Part shown: piece by piece, positions 34,506-45,329 of the stretch
How the letters are laid out: each line of letters starts with the position of its first letter
Position numbering within the stretch: position 1 is the stretch's first letter
Source: Sepiola atlantica
Taxonomy: Eukaryota > Mollusca > Cephalopoda > Sepiida > Sepiolidae
Reading direction: 5' to 3'
NCBI GenBank assembly: GCA_963556195.1
Contig: OY744532.1
Location: forward strand, 105,382,083-105,446,082
Length of the DNA stretch: 64,000 nucleotides
Position numbers and translations under genes: made by a program
The notes under the pieces: model-generated
Told to the model about the DNA's origin: nothing
Databases searched by the model: none
Seen by the model: only the letters and a program-made list of their open reading frames with translations

Positions 34506-35365
34506 CATTTTTTTCTATTTTATAAAAAAAAGGTTAAAAGAAAACGTTAAACAAAACTAAAAAATGAGACGACCATGTATCAGGAACGGTCAAGAAAACT
34601 GAAGAGAAGAAAAAGAGTAAAAGACTGCAGCGAATGATAAAGGCCAACATGAAGAATGGTGCAATCAATAAGTATTGTGTTACGGCAAAAAAAAGGAAAA
34701 CAAGAAAAAGAAAAGGAGAGATCAGCAGCGAAGAGATATCCCTTCAACCCGACCCCAAAATTTGTTTTTGTAACCCATTTCCTCTTTCCCCAATTCCTGC
34801 TGCAATTCCTTCAGGAGGAGAAGACTAAAAAAGTAGTAAAAAAAAAACAAAAAAAAAAACGAACACGCATTCTGCCATAGCCGCCAGGACATTGCAAAGT
34901 GGATATAGAATTCTTTAAGAAGACAAAAAGAGAACCTTGAACCTCACTCGCAGAAGGCTAACTTGGTTCAAGGGATGGGGTCTTTTGTTGCGGACATCAA
35001 GGCAGGAAATAATATAATTGAGAAATGCGTAGCATATAGATGCACAGATTACACACAACCGTCGAAGACACCATAACCTGGAGTTATTACCCTACGTGTA
35101 CCATCTGTATAATAATACGCTTATTTATATTTGGACGTACGATATCACTTTACGCAACCATTTGAAAAAATAAGATCTTCTAATAAGTAACATTTATTTT
35201 ATTTACTTAAACAATATTTACCTGACAATTATTTTTACGGTCAAAAGAAAGAGAATTATTTTTTTTAAAGATTTTAATCGTTACAATTTTGAATAAATAA
35301 ATAAGACATTTTCATTTATTTATTTAAAGAATGTGAACGCCTATGAGAACCGTGACTGTATATAT
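34506..35365. other. Unassigned stretch
   Basis: A-rich to about 34870, then a mixed segment. No gene or repeat is recognised. Confidence 0.4.
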
Positions 35366-35369
35366 TAAG

Positions 35370-36968
35370 GCTCAACAACGGTTTCCATATGATGATCACT
35401 AAAACTGAAACCGATTTACCAAACCCAAGTTGATAAAACCAGTTTCCATATGATTATCACTAAAACTGAAACATACTTACAAGAACCGATTTGATAAAAA
35501 CGGTTTCCATATGATTATCACTAAAACCAATTTACCAAAACCGATCGAATAATACCGATTTCCATATGATGATACCTAAAACTGAAATCGATTTACCAAA
35601 ACCGATTTGATAATACCAGTTTCGATATGATGATAACTAAAACCGAAACAAATTTGATAAAACCAGTTTCCATACAATGATCACTAAAACAAAATCCGAT
35701 TTACGAAAACCGATTTCCATATGATAATTACTAAAACTGATTTGATAAAACTGGTTTCCATATAATTATCACAAAAATCAGAATCGATTCGCCAAAACCG
35801 ATTTGATAAAACTGGTTTCCATATGATGATAACTAAAAAAGAAACCAGTTTGCCAAAACCGATTTGATAAAACCGGTTTCCATACGATTACTAAAACTGA
35901 AACCAATTTGATAAAACCGGTATACATATGATGATCACTAAAACCGAAAGAAATTTGATAAAAGCGGTTTCCATATGATGATCATTAAAAACAGAACCGA
36001 TTAGCCAAAACCGATTTGATAAAACTTTTTCCATATGATGATCATGAAAACTGAAACCGATTTGCCAAAACTGATTTGATAAAACCAGTTTCCATTTATA
36101 ATCATTAAAAACTGAAAAAGATTTACCAATACTGATTTGATAAAACCGGTTTCCATATGATTACTTAAACTGAAACCGATTTGATAAAACCGGTATACAT
36201 ATGATAATCACTAAAACCGTAACCGATTTGATAAAATCGGTTTCTATATAATAATTACTAAAACTAAAACCGATTCACCAAAACCGGTTTACATATGATG
36301 ATCCCTAAAACTGAAACCGATTCACCAATTTGATAAAAACGTTTCCATATAATGATCACTTAAACCGAAACCAATTTGCCAAAACTGATTTGATAAAACT
36401 GGTTTCCATATGATGATCACCAAAACTGATTTGATAAAACCAGTTCTCATATGATGATGACTAAAACCGAAACCGATTTGCCAAAACTGATTTGATAAAA
36501 CCAGTTTCCATGTGATGATCACAAAAACTGAAACCAATTTGATAAAACCGGTTTCCATATGATGATCACTAAAACTAAAACCGATTTGATAAATCCGGTT
36601 TCAATATGATGATCACTAAAATCGTAGCCAATTTGCCAAAACCAATGTGATAAAACCGGTTTTCATATGATTATCACTAAAACTGAAACAGATTTACAAA
36701 AACCTATTTTATAAAGCAGGTTTCAATATGATGATCACTAAAACCAAAACCGATTTGATAAAACCGGTTTCCATATGATAATTACTAAAACTGAAACCGA
36801 TTTACCAAAACTGATTAGATAAAACTGGTTTCTATATGATGATTACTAAAACTGATAAAAAAAACTAAAACCGGTTATTATATGATGATAACTAAAGCTG
36901 TAAACCGATTTACTAAAACCGATTTGATGAAACCGGTTTCCATATGATGATCACTAAAGCCAAAACCG
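35370..36968. repeat. Decayed tandem satellite with 44-bp and 61-bp unit forms
   Basis: About 1.6 kb built from ACCGATTTGATAAAACCGGT, TTCCATATGATGATCACTAA and AACTGAA blocks. A longer form adds a second GATTTGCCAAAACTGATTTG segment. Units differ from each other at many sites, so this array is older than those at 18.7 or 51.3 kb. Its right end runs straight into repeat A. Confidence 0.9.
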
Positions 36969-37112
36969 ATTTGATCAAAATTTGAATAAGGATTCTATAC
37001 ATAAGGTTTAGTATCGTTTTATCTTGAGTTTAATCTTTGTAAGGGGGCAATAAAGTGGTGCAAATCTGTTCTGTTTAAGGAATTAATTTTACCTGTCCTG
37101 AGACGGGTATTG
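36955..37112 (+). repeat. Repeat A, copy 3 (3' part only)
   Basis: GATTTGATCAAAATTTGAATAAGG, TCTATACATAAGGTTTAGTA, GTGGTGCAAATCTGTTCTGTT and TTACCTGTCCTGAGACGGGT align with the last part of the 28.6 and 61.7 kb copies. Confidence 0.7.
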
Positions 37113-37515
37113 TTTTCTTCTAGTCTTTTTCTAAAGTTGTCACGTTCGTTTCGTCATTGACAACAGTTGAATCCAAACTGGCATTGGATATATTTACAAA
37201 AAGAAAGAAACGAAAACAGCCATCAGATAATCACACAGTTAACTGTTGAGATGGCACAACGTTTTCCTTTCTTTCTTTTCTCACTTATCTTTACAGATAA
37301 AAAAGAAACGTTCGCATCACGTTATAGACACGTCTGGAGAAGAAAACATAAAACTTAATTTTGCTTATCAACAGCCGCGTCTCTGTGCTTATCATGGCTC
37401 GGCATTCTCGCTACCGGTGACAAATCAACGGATGCTGTCTACATAAAACCCGCACAGCTCTCTGTTTCCGTCACTGACTGTAACTCTTTGCACACGCCAG
37501 CATGCAGTTTGTATA
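37113..37515. other. Unassigned stretch
   Basis: No gene or repeat is recognised. The short plus-strand frames lack splice context. Confidence 0.35.
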
Positions 37516-37517
37516 TA

Positions 37518-38063
37518 CGAGGCCTGTCTAAAACGTATCCGACCTTAGGTCAGAAAAAATATTTTAAATACGTGACAGGGTTGGGACCCTAATCCCCTTC
37601 AAAGTAGGCCCCTTGTGCTTGCACACACTGAGCCCATCGATCCATCCAGTGTCGGAAACATCTCTGGAAGTCTTCTTTTGGAATGGTGTTCGTTTCCGCT
37701 GTCGCGTTAGATTCAGCAGGTGTTTGGAGAAGATGTGACGGATGTAACACAAATTAAGTAGTGGTTCAACCGATTCAAAAATGACTGCACATCAGCGGAG
37801 AGTGACCAGTGTTCTGACAGGCCCCAAAACTGCCTAAAGTGCAGCTGTTGCTGAGACAGTGCGAAAAAAAGAGATAATGCGAAACGTGACGGCAGAAATA
37901 AAAACCATTGCAAAAGAAGACTTCCAGAGATGTTTCCGGCAGTCGATGGATCGGTGGGCTAAGTGTGTGTAAGCACAAAGGGTCTACTTTAGGTTCCCAA
38001 CCCCGTCACTTATTTGAAATATTTTTTCTGGCCTAAGGTTGGATACCTTTTAGACAGGTCTCG
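37518..38063. mobile_element. 546-bp mariner-type fold-back element with TA duplication
   Basis: Inverted arms of about 165 bp (37518-37688 and 37900-38063) begin CGAGGCCTGTCTAAAACGTA and, on the other end, CGAGACCTGTCTAAAAGGTA; TA flanks both ends (37516-37517, 38064-38065). Both arms carry the same transposase C-terminus in opposite orientation: left, minus strand, HWMDRWAQCVQAQGAYFEGD-like; right, plus strand, EDFQRCFRQSMDRWAKCV. So the arms are two copies of a mariner 3' end joined head to head around a remnant N-terminal piece. Confidence 0.8.
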
Positions 38064-38289
38064 TATGTATCCCAAAACAAAATTTTAGTTTTATTATATC
38101 TAAAAGCTTTTAGTGTGGGCACATCAATCTTTGCAAAACATTAACAAGAACATAAGTCAGTCTGAAAACATAAGGATGGGCCAAAGTCTTATCTGGGCCT
38201 TACTTCTTCAAACTGTCAGAAGTATTCCATAAGTTATACCATAGAAATGTTGATGGCTCAAATACTTTTTATGAATTATATGAATTGAA

Positions 38290-38480
38290 TATATATATTC
38301 ATATGTGTGCTAATGTATGGCTCCGAAACTTTTGCTGTCTTCCCCGGCACACCTAAGAAACTGCATCATAATGACAAGGCAATGGTCAGATGGATCTGTT
38401 TGGTGAGGCCTGAACAAGAACACCTTTCACGTCTCTACTCGCACAAGTCAACTTGAATAAATTTGATAAATAATAATCTA
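38290..38480 (+). pseudogene. LINE polymerase fragment (LMYGSE block)
   Basis: Plus strand reads VLMYGSETFAVFPGTPKKLH then NDKAMVRWICLVRPEQ, the conserved LLYGSETW...L...M.RW.CGV block downstream of the reverse transcriptase in RTE-like and related LINEs. A stop follows. The likely continuation is at 39470, with a MITE between. Confidence 0.75.
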
Positions 38481-38519
38481 CAACTTACATATCTTAAAAA
38501 ACTTGAAAAACAAAAAACT

Positions 38520-39148
38520 GGTACTTTTTTACATTGGGACCCATGCTATAAGTCCCTCGGTGCTTTCCAGCAGTTTACATTAAACGCCGGAAAGCTCTGA
38601 AGCGAGACGAATAAGCAGACCACAGCTAAACTTTCAAACTAAATGAAACACTGATAGAAATGCGATTTTAATTACTGGCTGTTGACACTTCTAAAGGAAC
38701 GATAACCCTAACCCGACTGCCATAATCCTAATTCCTAACCCTGAACCCTAACGAAATAAACAAAAATAGTCAGTAAAAAAAAGTTAACAAAAAAAATAAT
38801 TCCCACAAAAAGATGTAAAAAAAAACTTAATTGATTAACTTTTCAGTTATTATCACTGTTATTTCTTTGTTTGAAAAAATATATATTTCTTTTGCAGAAA
38901 TGTTTAAGAAAAAAAAACTAAAATGAAAAATAATAACTTTTTAATTGAAACACTTAATTGAAACTTTGTTAAAAAAAAAATAAAATAATTTCAAAAATCT
39001 TTTGCTTTGTGAAATCGCTTGTGTTTTTTTTTTAACGCAGGTAAGTCAACGGATTTTTCATTCGGCACTGTCCGGCGTTTAACATAAACATCCGGAAAGC
39101 ACCGATGCCGAGGAACTTTTAACGCCCGTCCCAATGTAAAAAAGCGCC
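38520..39148. mobile_element. 629-bp MITE with ~90-bp inverted ends
   Basis: Left GGTACTTTTTTACATTGGGA.., right (inverted) GGCGCTTTTTTACATTGGGA..; pairing continues through CCTCGGTGCTTTCC and TTAAACGCCGGA. The interior is A/T-rich and has telomere-like ATAACCCTAACCC and CTGAACCCTAACG. The end sequence is related to the 120-bp MITE at 27194. Confidence 0.8.
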
Positions 39149-39469
39149 AAAAAATTATTTTAGAATTTAGAGTAGGGGATCAGTTTCGTATATAAATTCG
39201 ATATAAAATGATCACCTATTTCCATGCCATTGTCTTACTGGATAGCGTTTTAAGGGCATATAACCGGACTTTATTTTGCCAAAGGAGATAAATCGTGTGT
39301 TTTTACAAGATTATTAACTTAAATTATCAGAATATAACATTTTCAAATATTAATTCTTTCTTCAACGTCCTCCAGTACGATTTTTAAAAAAATATTTAAA
39401 TTGTAATAATAAATTATTATCATGGACATTATGCGGAAGAGCAGACAGCGTTAGTAGGGGTACGTTTAG

Positions 39470-39700
39470 TGCAGCAATGGCTGAATTGTTAAAGTCCGAC
39501 AGTGGAATTTGCCAGCAGAGAAGACCACCACTGGCAGACTCAAGTTGTCTTGGGAGGACATGGTCAAACATGATCGGAAAGCCATGGGTATGGATTCTGT
39601 CAGGCCTCATCAAAGACAAGAATGGAGGGGAAGACTTAGATGGAGACTAGACAATTAGGCCCCATACTCATCAGAGGATTAATTGTGGCCTGATTCAACA
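39470..39700 (+). pseudogene. LINE polymerase 3' terminal fragment
   Basis: A plus frame gives RRPPLARLKLSWEDMVKHD and RPHQRQEWRGRLRWRLDN, the GRP..L.W.D.VK.D..A.G......R..WR..LR tail of RTE-like LINEs. Probably the same insertion as 38290-38480. Confidence 0.6.
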
Positions 39701-41800
39701 AATACACCGTTTGATGATATCAATTGAATATATATGATATAAAGTATATGAATTCATAATTATAGCTCAAAAACTATTTATCTGATCAGGCTGAAATCAA
39801 AGAACATCAGACTCATGCATAAAATACATAGGGTATAGGCGTATGTGCCGTGGTGTAAACAGGACCCCACACGATCCCGTGTCATGAAACCAAATGTAAC
39901 ACAAGACCCCGTGAGTATCGTAGTCGGCCACTCGCGCACAGGCGTTTGATATCCCGGACACGGTGCCGAGTAAAACAGATACCTCACTCTGCTCCGGTGT
40001 CATTGAACCCCTTGTAACATAGGTGGTCCCCTCGTGTCTCTATCGCTGTGCCCACACGTCTAGTTCTTTGCGCAGAAATCTTTCTAGACTGTGAACACCC
40101 TCTTTGGCCAGTGATGTCGTCTTAGTTACAGCAAAAACAAAGATGTGCTGAATCTCCTCCGGGTCGGATGATGATGATGATCATGATGATGATGATCATG
40201 ATGATGATGATGATGATGATCTCGTGATTCTGTGAAGGCAAAGTTACCTAGCAGGACAATTCGACAATAGAATAATTCAACAACACCAGTTTCCTTTTGC
40301 AGAAAACAATTATTAAAACAATTAAAAGGAATTTTAGAGTCTATGGTTTTGGTAAATTGTCCTTGTTTACTAAACTGGTTCGTCGTCTCTCTGTGCGTGA
40401 AACTCCATTTACGATTTCCAAGTTGTTAATTAAGTTGTAACTTATCTGCTGAAAACGGTGTGGGGGGGACACTATCGTTAACACCACCCAGACAAGTAGT
40501 TGTTCGCGCAAGCCTCTCGTCTGGCAATCGCTCGTCCTCGAGCCCGGGCTAACACCTCCGTCCAAGCAGCGATCCCAAAACTAACTGTCTCGTCTTTCTC
40601 AAAACAAAAAACCTTTTCTTTTCCCAAAGAGGCATATTGTAACACTCTCTCTTTCTCTCTGTGTCTTTCCTCCTCCCAGAAAGGCATATCATCACACCTT
40701 TTCTTTCTCTCTCTCTTCCCTTTTTCTGAGTCTTTCTTCATCTCTTGGTGGTCTGGGGGGAGGCGGCTCAGACACTACAACACGGGTAATTACAATTCTC
40801 CGTTTGGGCTTTTTTCTTTCCTGTTATCGTAAAAGACTTATTCTCTTTCTCTCTCTATGGGGACCCCCCACGAGCTGATATCCATCAGTAACTAAAAGAC
40901 CCTTGACCAAATTGTTCAGCTGGTCAAACTCATCGAGGTACAGACCTAATTGCTACAGACAATTTAAGGAATCGTTCCAGACTTTCGGCACCATTCCTTT
41001 TCTTCGCCAGGATGACCGATTTGGGTTGAATATATACTAGTGGTAACTCTACCTCATTTCTACGTAGGGTCCTAATTATTGCCAAGATGCATGCCAGTGC
41101 GCCCTAAAGTGAAGATTGCTGTCGGTTCTATTCGTTGTTTCATAGTGGTAGTACCTAACCAAACTCACCAGCTGTATCCTGAGAGTATCAAGATAGGTGG
41201 TCATGCTTAGTCCTCATGTATACTCCAAATCTTTCATGTGTGTCTCCAAGCGCCATACACTAGCAAACCGTCTCAACTGGCGGGCTAAACTTCATGAAGT
41301 ACCTGATACATCGTAGGTTTTGTCTGTGGAGCACCAACGGTTTGGCCCACCGTCGATCATAGAGATCCATGTAGAGTCTGCTTTGGAATCAATGGCTTCC
41401 GCTTGCTTGGACCTCTGTGTCTGCACTGATAACCAACGGCTTCTAGTTGTCCGTCCTTCTGCGCCTGCTGATAATCTGCAGCACAAACAGGTATATAACG
41501 TGTCACTGGGTTACCAACAGTGACCTACGAATACAGAGGAGGACTGTTTTTATAGTAACCAGTATAATATCATGACACTCCAAATGATTCAGTCTACATA
41601 CAATTCTACAGGCAGTGCTAGGGCCACCGCTCAATCTGACGCATCCGTCCTTTCATCAGCAGGCAGTTTGGAAAATTGTAAGTTAGTATTTTGCACTAAA
41701 AACGAGCATGCCGGAATGTACGAACCTTTGAATCACAAGAAACACAAGCTCTCACTATTCACACAAGTACTGCATAGAAATCGTCTATTTTTTAAATTTT
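39701..41800. other. Unassigned stretch with a CT-rich patch and (GAT)n microsatellite
   Basis: A GATGATGATGATCATG microsatellite lies at 40167-40222 and a TCTCTTTCTCT patch at 40645-40715. From 40860 to 41520 the minus strand contains protein-like but broken frames (for example YLDEFDQLNNLVKGLLVTDG, near 40875-40935, and a 64-codon frame at 41292-41486); an unidentified dead retroelement is likely but no family is assigned. Confidence 0.4.
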
Positions 41801-41807
41801 ATTTTTT

Positions 41808-41868
41808 TATGGAAATCGCTCCAGACAAGGCATGAAGCCACTTGATGTAAGGAGCAAACAAGAACTAA
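41808..41868 (-). repeat. LINE 3' tail repeat (tail T), partial copy
   Basis: Contains GGAAATCGCTCCAGACAAGG and CATGAAGCCACTTGATGTAA, the inverse of the end of the 26.1 kb copy. Confidence 0.75.
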
Positions 41869-41874
41869 ATATGA

Positions 41875-42190
41875 TTATCGCAAGGACAGAAGATGCCTAT
41901 TGGTCTTAGTCTTGAAAAAAACAAAGCGACAGGGAGGAGGAAAACAGTCAGCAGGAAGAGAGTTCCATAAGCCTGCAGTTCTTGGAAAGAAGCTACTGGA
42001 ATAGGAAGCTGTATTACAATGAGGTATCAAAACAGCGAATTGATGGAGACCACTAGACCAACGAGTCAAATGAGCAGGAATAAAAGAAGCGGGGAATAGA
42101 TCACATAATTTTGAAGAACAGATACCATAATAGTATTTATAGAAAAGACTGAGACTAGCAACACAGGTCACAGTTTGATTCAAGTGGAAT
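41875..42190 (-). pseudogene. LINE polymerase C-terminal fragment (second CR1/Jockey-like family)
   Basis: Minus strand reads CVASLSLFYKYYYGICSSKL, then YSSSFFPRTAGLWNSLPADC and FKTKTNRHLLSLR. This is the same domain as the LINE at 45.4 kb but only distantly similar, so a different family. It is fused head to head with the LINE endonuclease fragment at 42.2 kb. Confidence 0.8.
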
Positions 42191-42219
42191 ACTCCAACAC
42201 ATCTAATCACCTCTACCAT

Positions 42220-43130
42220 AGCGGAGTAAATGATAATTCCGATCGTCATGGTGTGGCCATCGTGCTGAACGGCAATGCAAATTTAACTTTAATGGACTGG
42301 AAACCAATCTCAGAACGGTGTTCGACTAAAAGGATCTGTCTTCAGTGTTACAGTCGTTACAGTCGTTACAGTATACGCATCGACCGGATTTCGATGACTA
42401 AGTAAAAAATTACTTCTATGAGGATCTGCATAACATTGTTCACTGTGTCACATCCAGTGATATGCTGATTGTGTCCGGAGACTGGAACGCACATGCTGGG
42501 ACCAGTGATGGCCTATCATGTGATGTGGTTGGTCAGTTAGAAATTGCTGATCGATGGTAACCTTCGCTTCAACCAAGTGGTCACAAACACGATTTGATCA
42601 TCCCATCCAGCACTCTTTTACATGGTATTCCAATGATGGAAGAACCTCGAACCAGATCGATTATATAATGATCCGTTTGAGTATTCTGGACAGTTGTGTC
42701 TATAAAGGAGTTGAAACTGGTAATCTCAATGGCTCTGATCATATGCTTGTATGTGCTAAACTTCATCTTAAAAGCCTTGACAAACCGCTGCCAATCAAAA
42801 GACTCGCCATGGATAGACTCCACTGTTCTGATACAGCAGCACGTCCACAGGTAGAATTAGCCAATCGCTTTGAAGGCCTGCCCCTACTAGAATTGAAGAT
42901 ATACCAATGTCTAATATGCACAATACTGCTGTACGGCTGAAAGATCTGGCCCCTGTGCAAAGAAGATCTTCACACACTCCAGGTTTTTGACATGTGTTGC
43001 CTTCAACATATCCTATGCATTCGTCTCTCCAACTAAATCCAAAACCATACCATCTGTGCAAGACTCCACCAACAGCATCACAGAGACTCTTTTTTAAAGG
43101 AGACTTTGGTCATGTTCTGCAAGTTAGCAG
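42220..43130 (+). pseudogene. RTE-like LINE: endonuclease domain joined to polymerase tail by deletion
   Basis: Plus-strand frames give RHGVAIVLNGNANLTLMDWK, then SSDMLIVSGDWNAHAGTSDG, VTFASTKWSQTRFDHPIQHS, DGRTSNQIDYIMIR and LNGSDHMLVCAKL: the apurinic-type endonuclease domain with the GDWNAH and SDH catalytic blocks (this is what annotation pipelines often label craniofacial development protein 2-like). It then jumps directly to CTILLYG..IWPLCKEDLHTLQ and a region near the polymerase end, so the whole reverse transcriptase is missing. Stops and frameshifts are present. Confidence 0.8.
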
Positions 43131-43297
43131 CCCCAATCGCACCAGTCAGATGGAGGAAGCGCAAAGGCAACCAACTGAATACGTTAATTGAAACAGTGAA
43201 AGCCAGACCCGTAGATGGTGGCTGGTCACCGCATTTGTTGTGTTTGTCACTGAAACCGGGAATGGCACAAGTATGCGGAGGATGCGCCTTTGGTGAA

Positions 43298-43520
43298 TTT
43301 TTTTTTTATGGAAATCGTTCGAGACAAGGCATGAAGCCACTTGATGTAAGGAGCTAAAAAAAACAACAAAAAAACTTCAAGGTCAAAAACTAGCCAACGA
43401 CAAGTGTCAGATGGATAGATTTCGACCCAGAAAACAGCAATTCTTCTCCCCTTTTCAGAAACATCGCTCATTGAATGCGAGGACTAAAGGACAAAATAAG
43501 GGAAGCGAGAGTTATGAGTT
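43298..43520 (-). repeat. LINE 3' tail repeat (tail T), inverted copy
   Basis: Contains GGAAATCGTTCGAGACAAGG, CATGAAGCCACTTGATGTAA, AGAAACATCGCTCATTGAAT and GGACAAAATAAGGGAAGCGA, the inverse of the 26.1 and 47.2 kb copies. Confidence 0.8.
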
Positions 43521-43739
43521 AATGCTGTTTACGTAACATACATCAAATTTGGAAAATTCAAAGTTGAAATTCTGTCAATTTTGACCATGACCAAACTTGT
43601 CATGGTTCAAGGCCATATAAAATGTGGGAGTTTACCAAACTTTTAAAGGTGGACGTCATATATGATGGGCCAGGTAGTGAGTCTCTACAATGAACAAAAC
43701 TGAAGTTATCATCAAAAATGCGACTTTCATCTTTTCTGT

Positions 43740-44355
43740 GACAAAAGAAGTTTAAAAGAGAGAGAGGTGGTTGAGAGAAATAGGGGGTGTTGAAAATATA
43801 TATAGAGAGAGGGGGTGTTGAAGAGAGAGAGGGTGTTGAAGAGAGAGAGGGGGTGAAGAGAGAGAGGGGGTGTTGAAGAGAGAGAGAGGGGGTGTTGAAG
43901 AAAGAGAGGGGGTGTTGAAGAAAGAGAGGGGGTGTTGAAGAAAGAGAGGGGGTGTTGAAGAGAGAGCGGGAGTGAAGAGAGAGCGGGGGTGAAAAGAGAG
44001 AGAGGGGGTGAAGAGAGGGATAGGGGGAGGGGGGTGTAGAGAAAGGAGGAGTGTAGAGGGAGAGGGAGAATGTAGAGAGAGGGAGAATGTAGAGAGGGGG
44101 GTGAAGAGGAGTGAGAGAGGGGGGTGAAGAGGGGGGTGAAGAGGGGGAGGGAGAGGGGGGGTGAAGAGGGGGAGGGAGAGGGGGGAGGTGAAGAGAAAGA
44201 GAGAGGAGGGTTTGAAGAGAGAGAGGAGGTTAAACAAAGAGAGAAAGAGGGGGTTGAAGAAAGAGAATGAAAGAGGGGGGGGGGGTGAAGACAGAGAGAG
44301 AAAGAGTGACGTTTGAAGAGAGAGAAAGAGAGAGGGTTGACGAAAGAGAGGAAGG
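43740..44355 (+). repeat. Purine-rich (GA/GGGGTGTTGAA) tandem tract
   Basis: About 600 bp, nearly all G and A apart from GTGTTGAA and GTGTAGA interruptions; the local period is about 20-27 bp in the left part. The minus strand is CT-rich, and its Ser/Leu/Pro/Phe open frames are artefacts. Confidence 0.95.
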
Positions 44356-44462
44356 TAAAACTTTGTAACCTTGTAAAAAAGAGGATTATAAACCATGTCG
44401 AAGATAAGAAATTATAATATATATATAACACAAATACTGACCTAATGGGTCACAGATGAGCT

Positions 44463-44464
44463 AA

Positions 44465-44541
<77 letters not shown>
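44463..44541. repeat. (AT)n microsatellite
   Basis: About 35 TA units after a short CTCTCT run. Confidence 0.97.
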
Positions 44542-44545
<4 letters not shown>

Positions 44546-44588
44546 TTTAGTCCACCATTTTCAAAAACTCTGTTCACCCATCATAGAA

Positions 44589-44624
44589 GACTTGAAGAAG
44601 GGAATGGTTCCCGAAAATTTCTCA
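44589..44624 (+). ncRNA. Weak hammerhead-like hairpin
   Basis: TTGAAGA, then GGGAA-TGG-TTCCC hairpin, then GAAA. Stem II is perfect, but the core starts U instead of C and no stem I was found. It lies just after an AT array, as do other Penelope-type ends here. Confidence 0.25.
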
Positions 44625-44776
44625 CAGACTAAATTGGGATGTACTTTGCTTCTAAAATCGTTTAACAAATTTGGCACAAAATTGTAAATTGCACGTTTAT
44701 TTATTTTTTGTTAATTCTCAGTTTTTTTATTCACAACTATTATCATACTTTTTTTTCAAACTTATGACTTTTTACA

Positions 44777-44822
44777 CCTATATATATATATATATATATA
44801 TATTATTATTATTATTATTATG
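44777..44822. repeat. (AT)n/(ATT)n microsatellite
   Basis: TATATA run followed by six ATT units. Confidence 0.95.
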
Positions 44823-45329
44823 AAGTCTATTTCAGATCAAAGATAATTAATATATGTATAAAATGTGCCTTGTTTCTCATCAAACAGTCCAGCCTAAAGA
44901 GAAACAAAGAGAACAAGAAAAATCTTTCTTAACATTTTCAGTTTCTATTCTTAGCATTTTGTTTTTGCCACAGTGTTTTCCAAAGATCTGTCCAGTCGGC
45001 AAAGTTATTTTTTGTTCCTCTGCAATTCCGGTCTTGCCGACTATTTTTGTCTTTGAATTGCACTGCGAGTACATAAACGAAAATCGTGACTTTAATTATC
45101 TTGGGAAAATGTACTTTCCTTTCAAAGAATATTGTCGTACATTCAAGAACATTCTGTTTTCTTTGCAATTTCTGTCAAAACAAACTGCATTTGCTTGGTC
45201 AACTTTCTTTTGTTTTGTCCTTTTTTTGTTGTATGGTTTCACTATGCAGGTTTTCATCCACAGTCGGAGCTATTTGGAGTTTACTGTCCTCATTTCTAGA
45301 GTTCAACAGACTTGTCAAAGAACTGGTTA

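Noticed and set aside
43727..44431. 234- and 214-codon minus frames, Ser/Pro/Leu/Phe rich
   Set aside because: Translation of the CT strand of a purine tract; two overlapping frames are both open.
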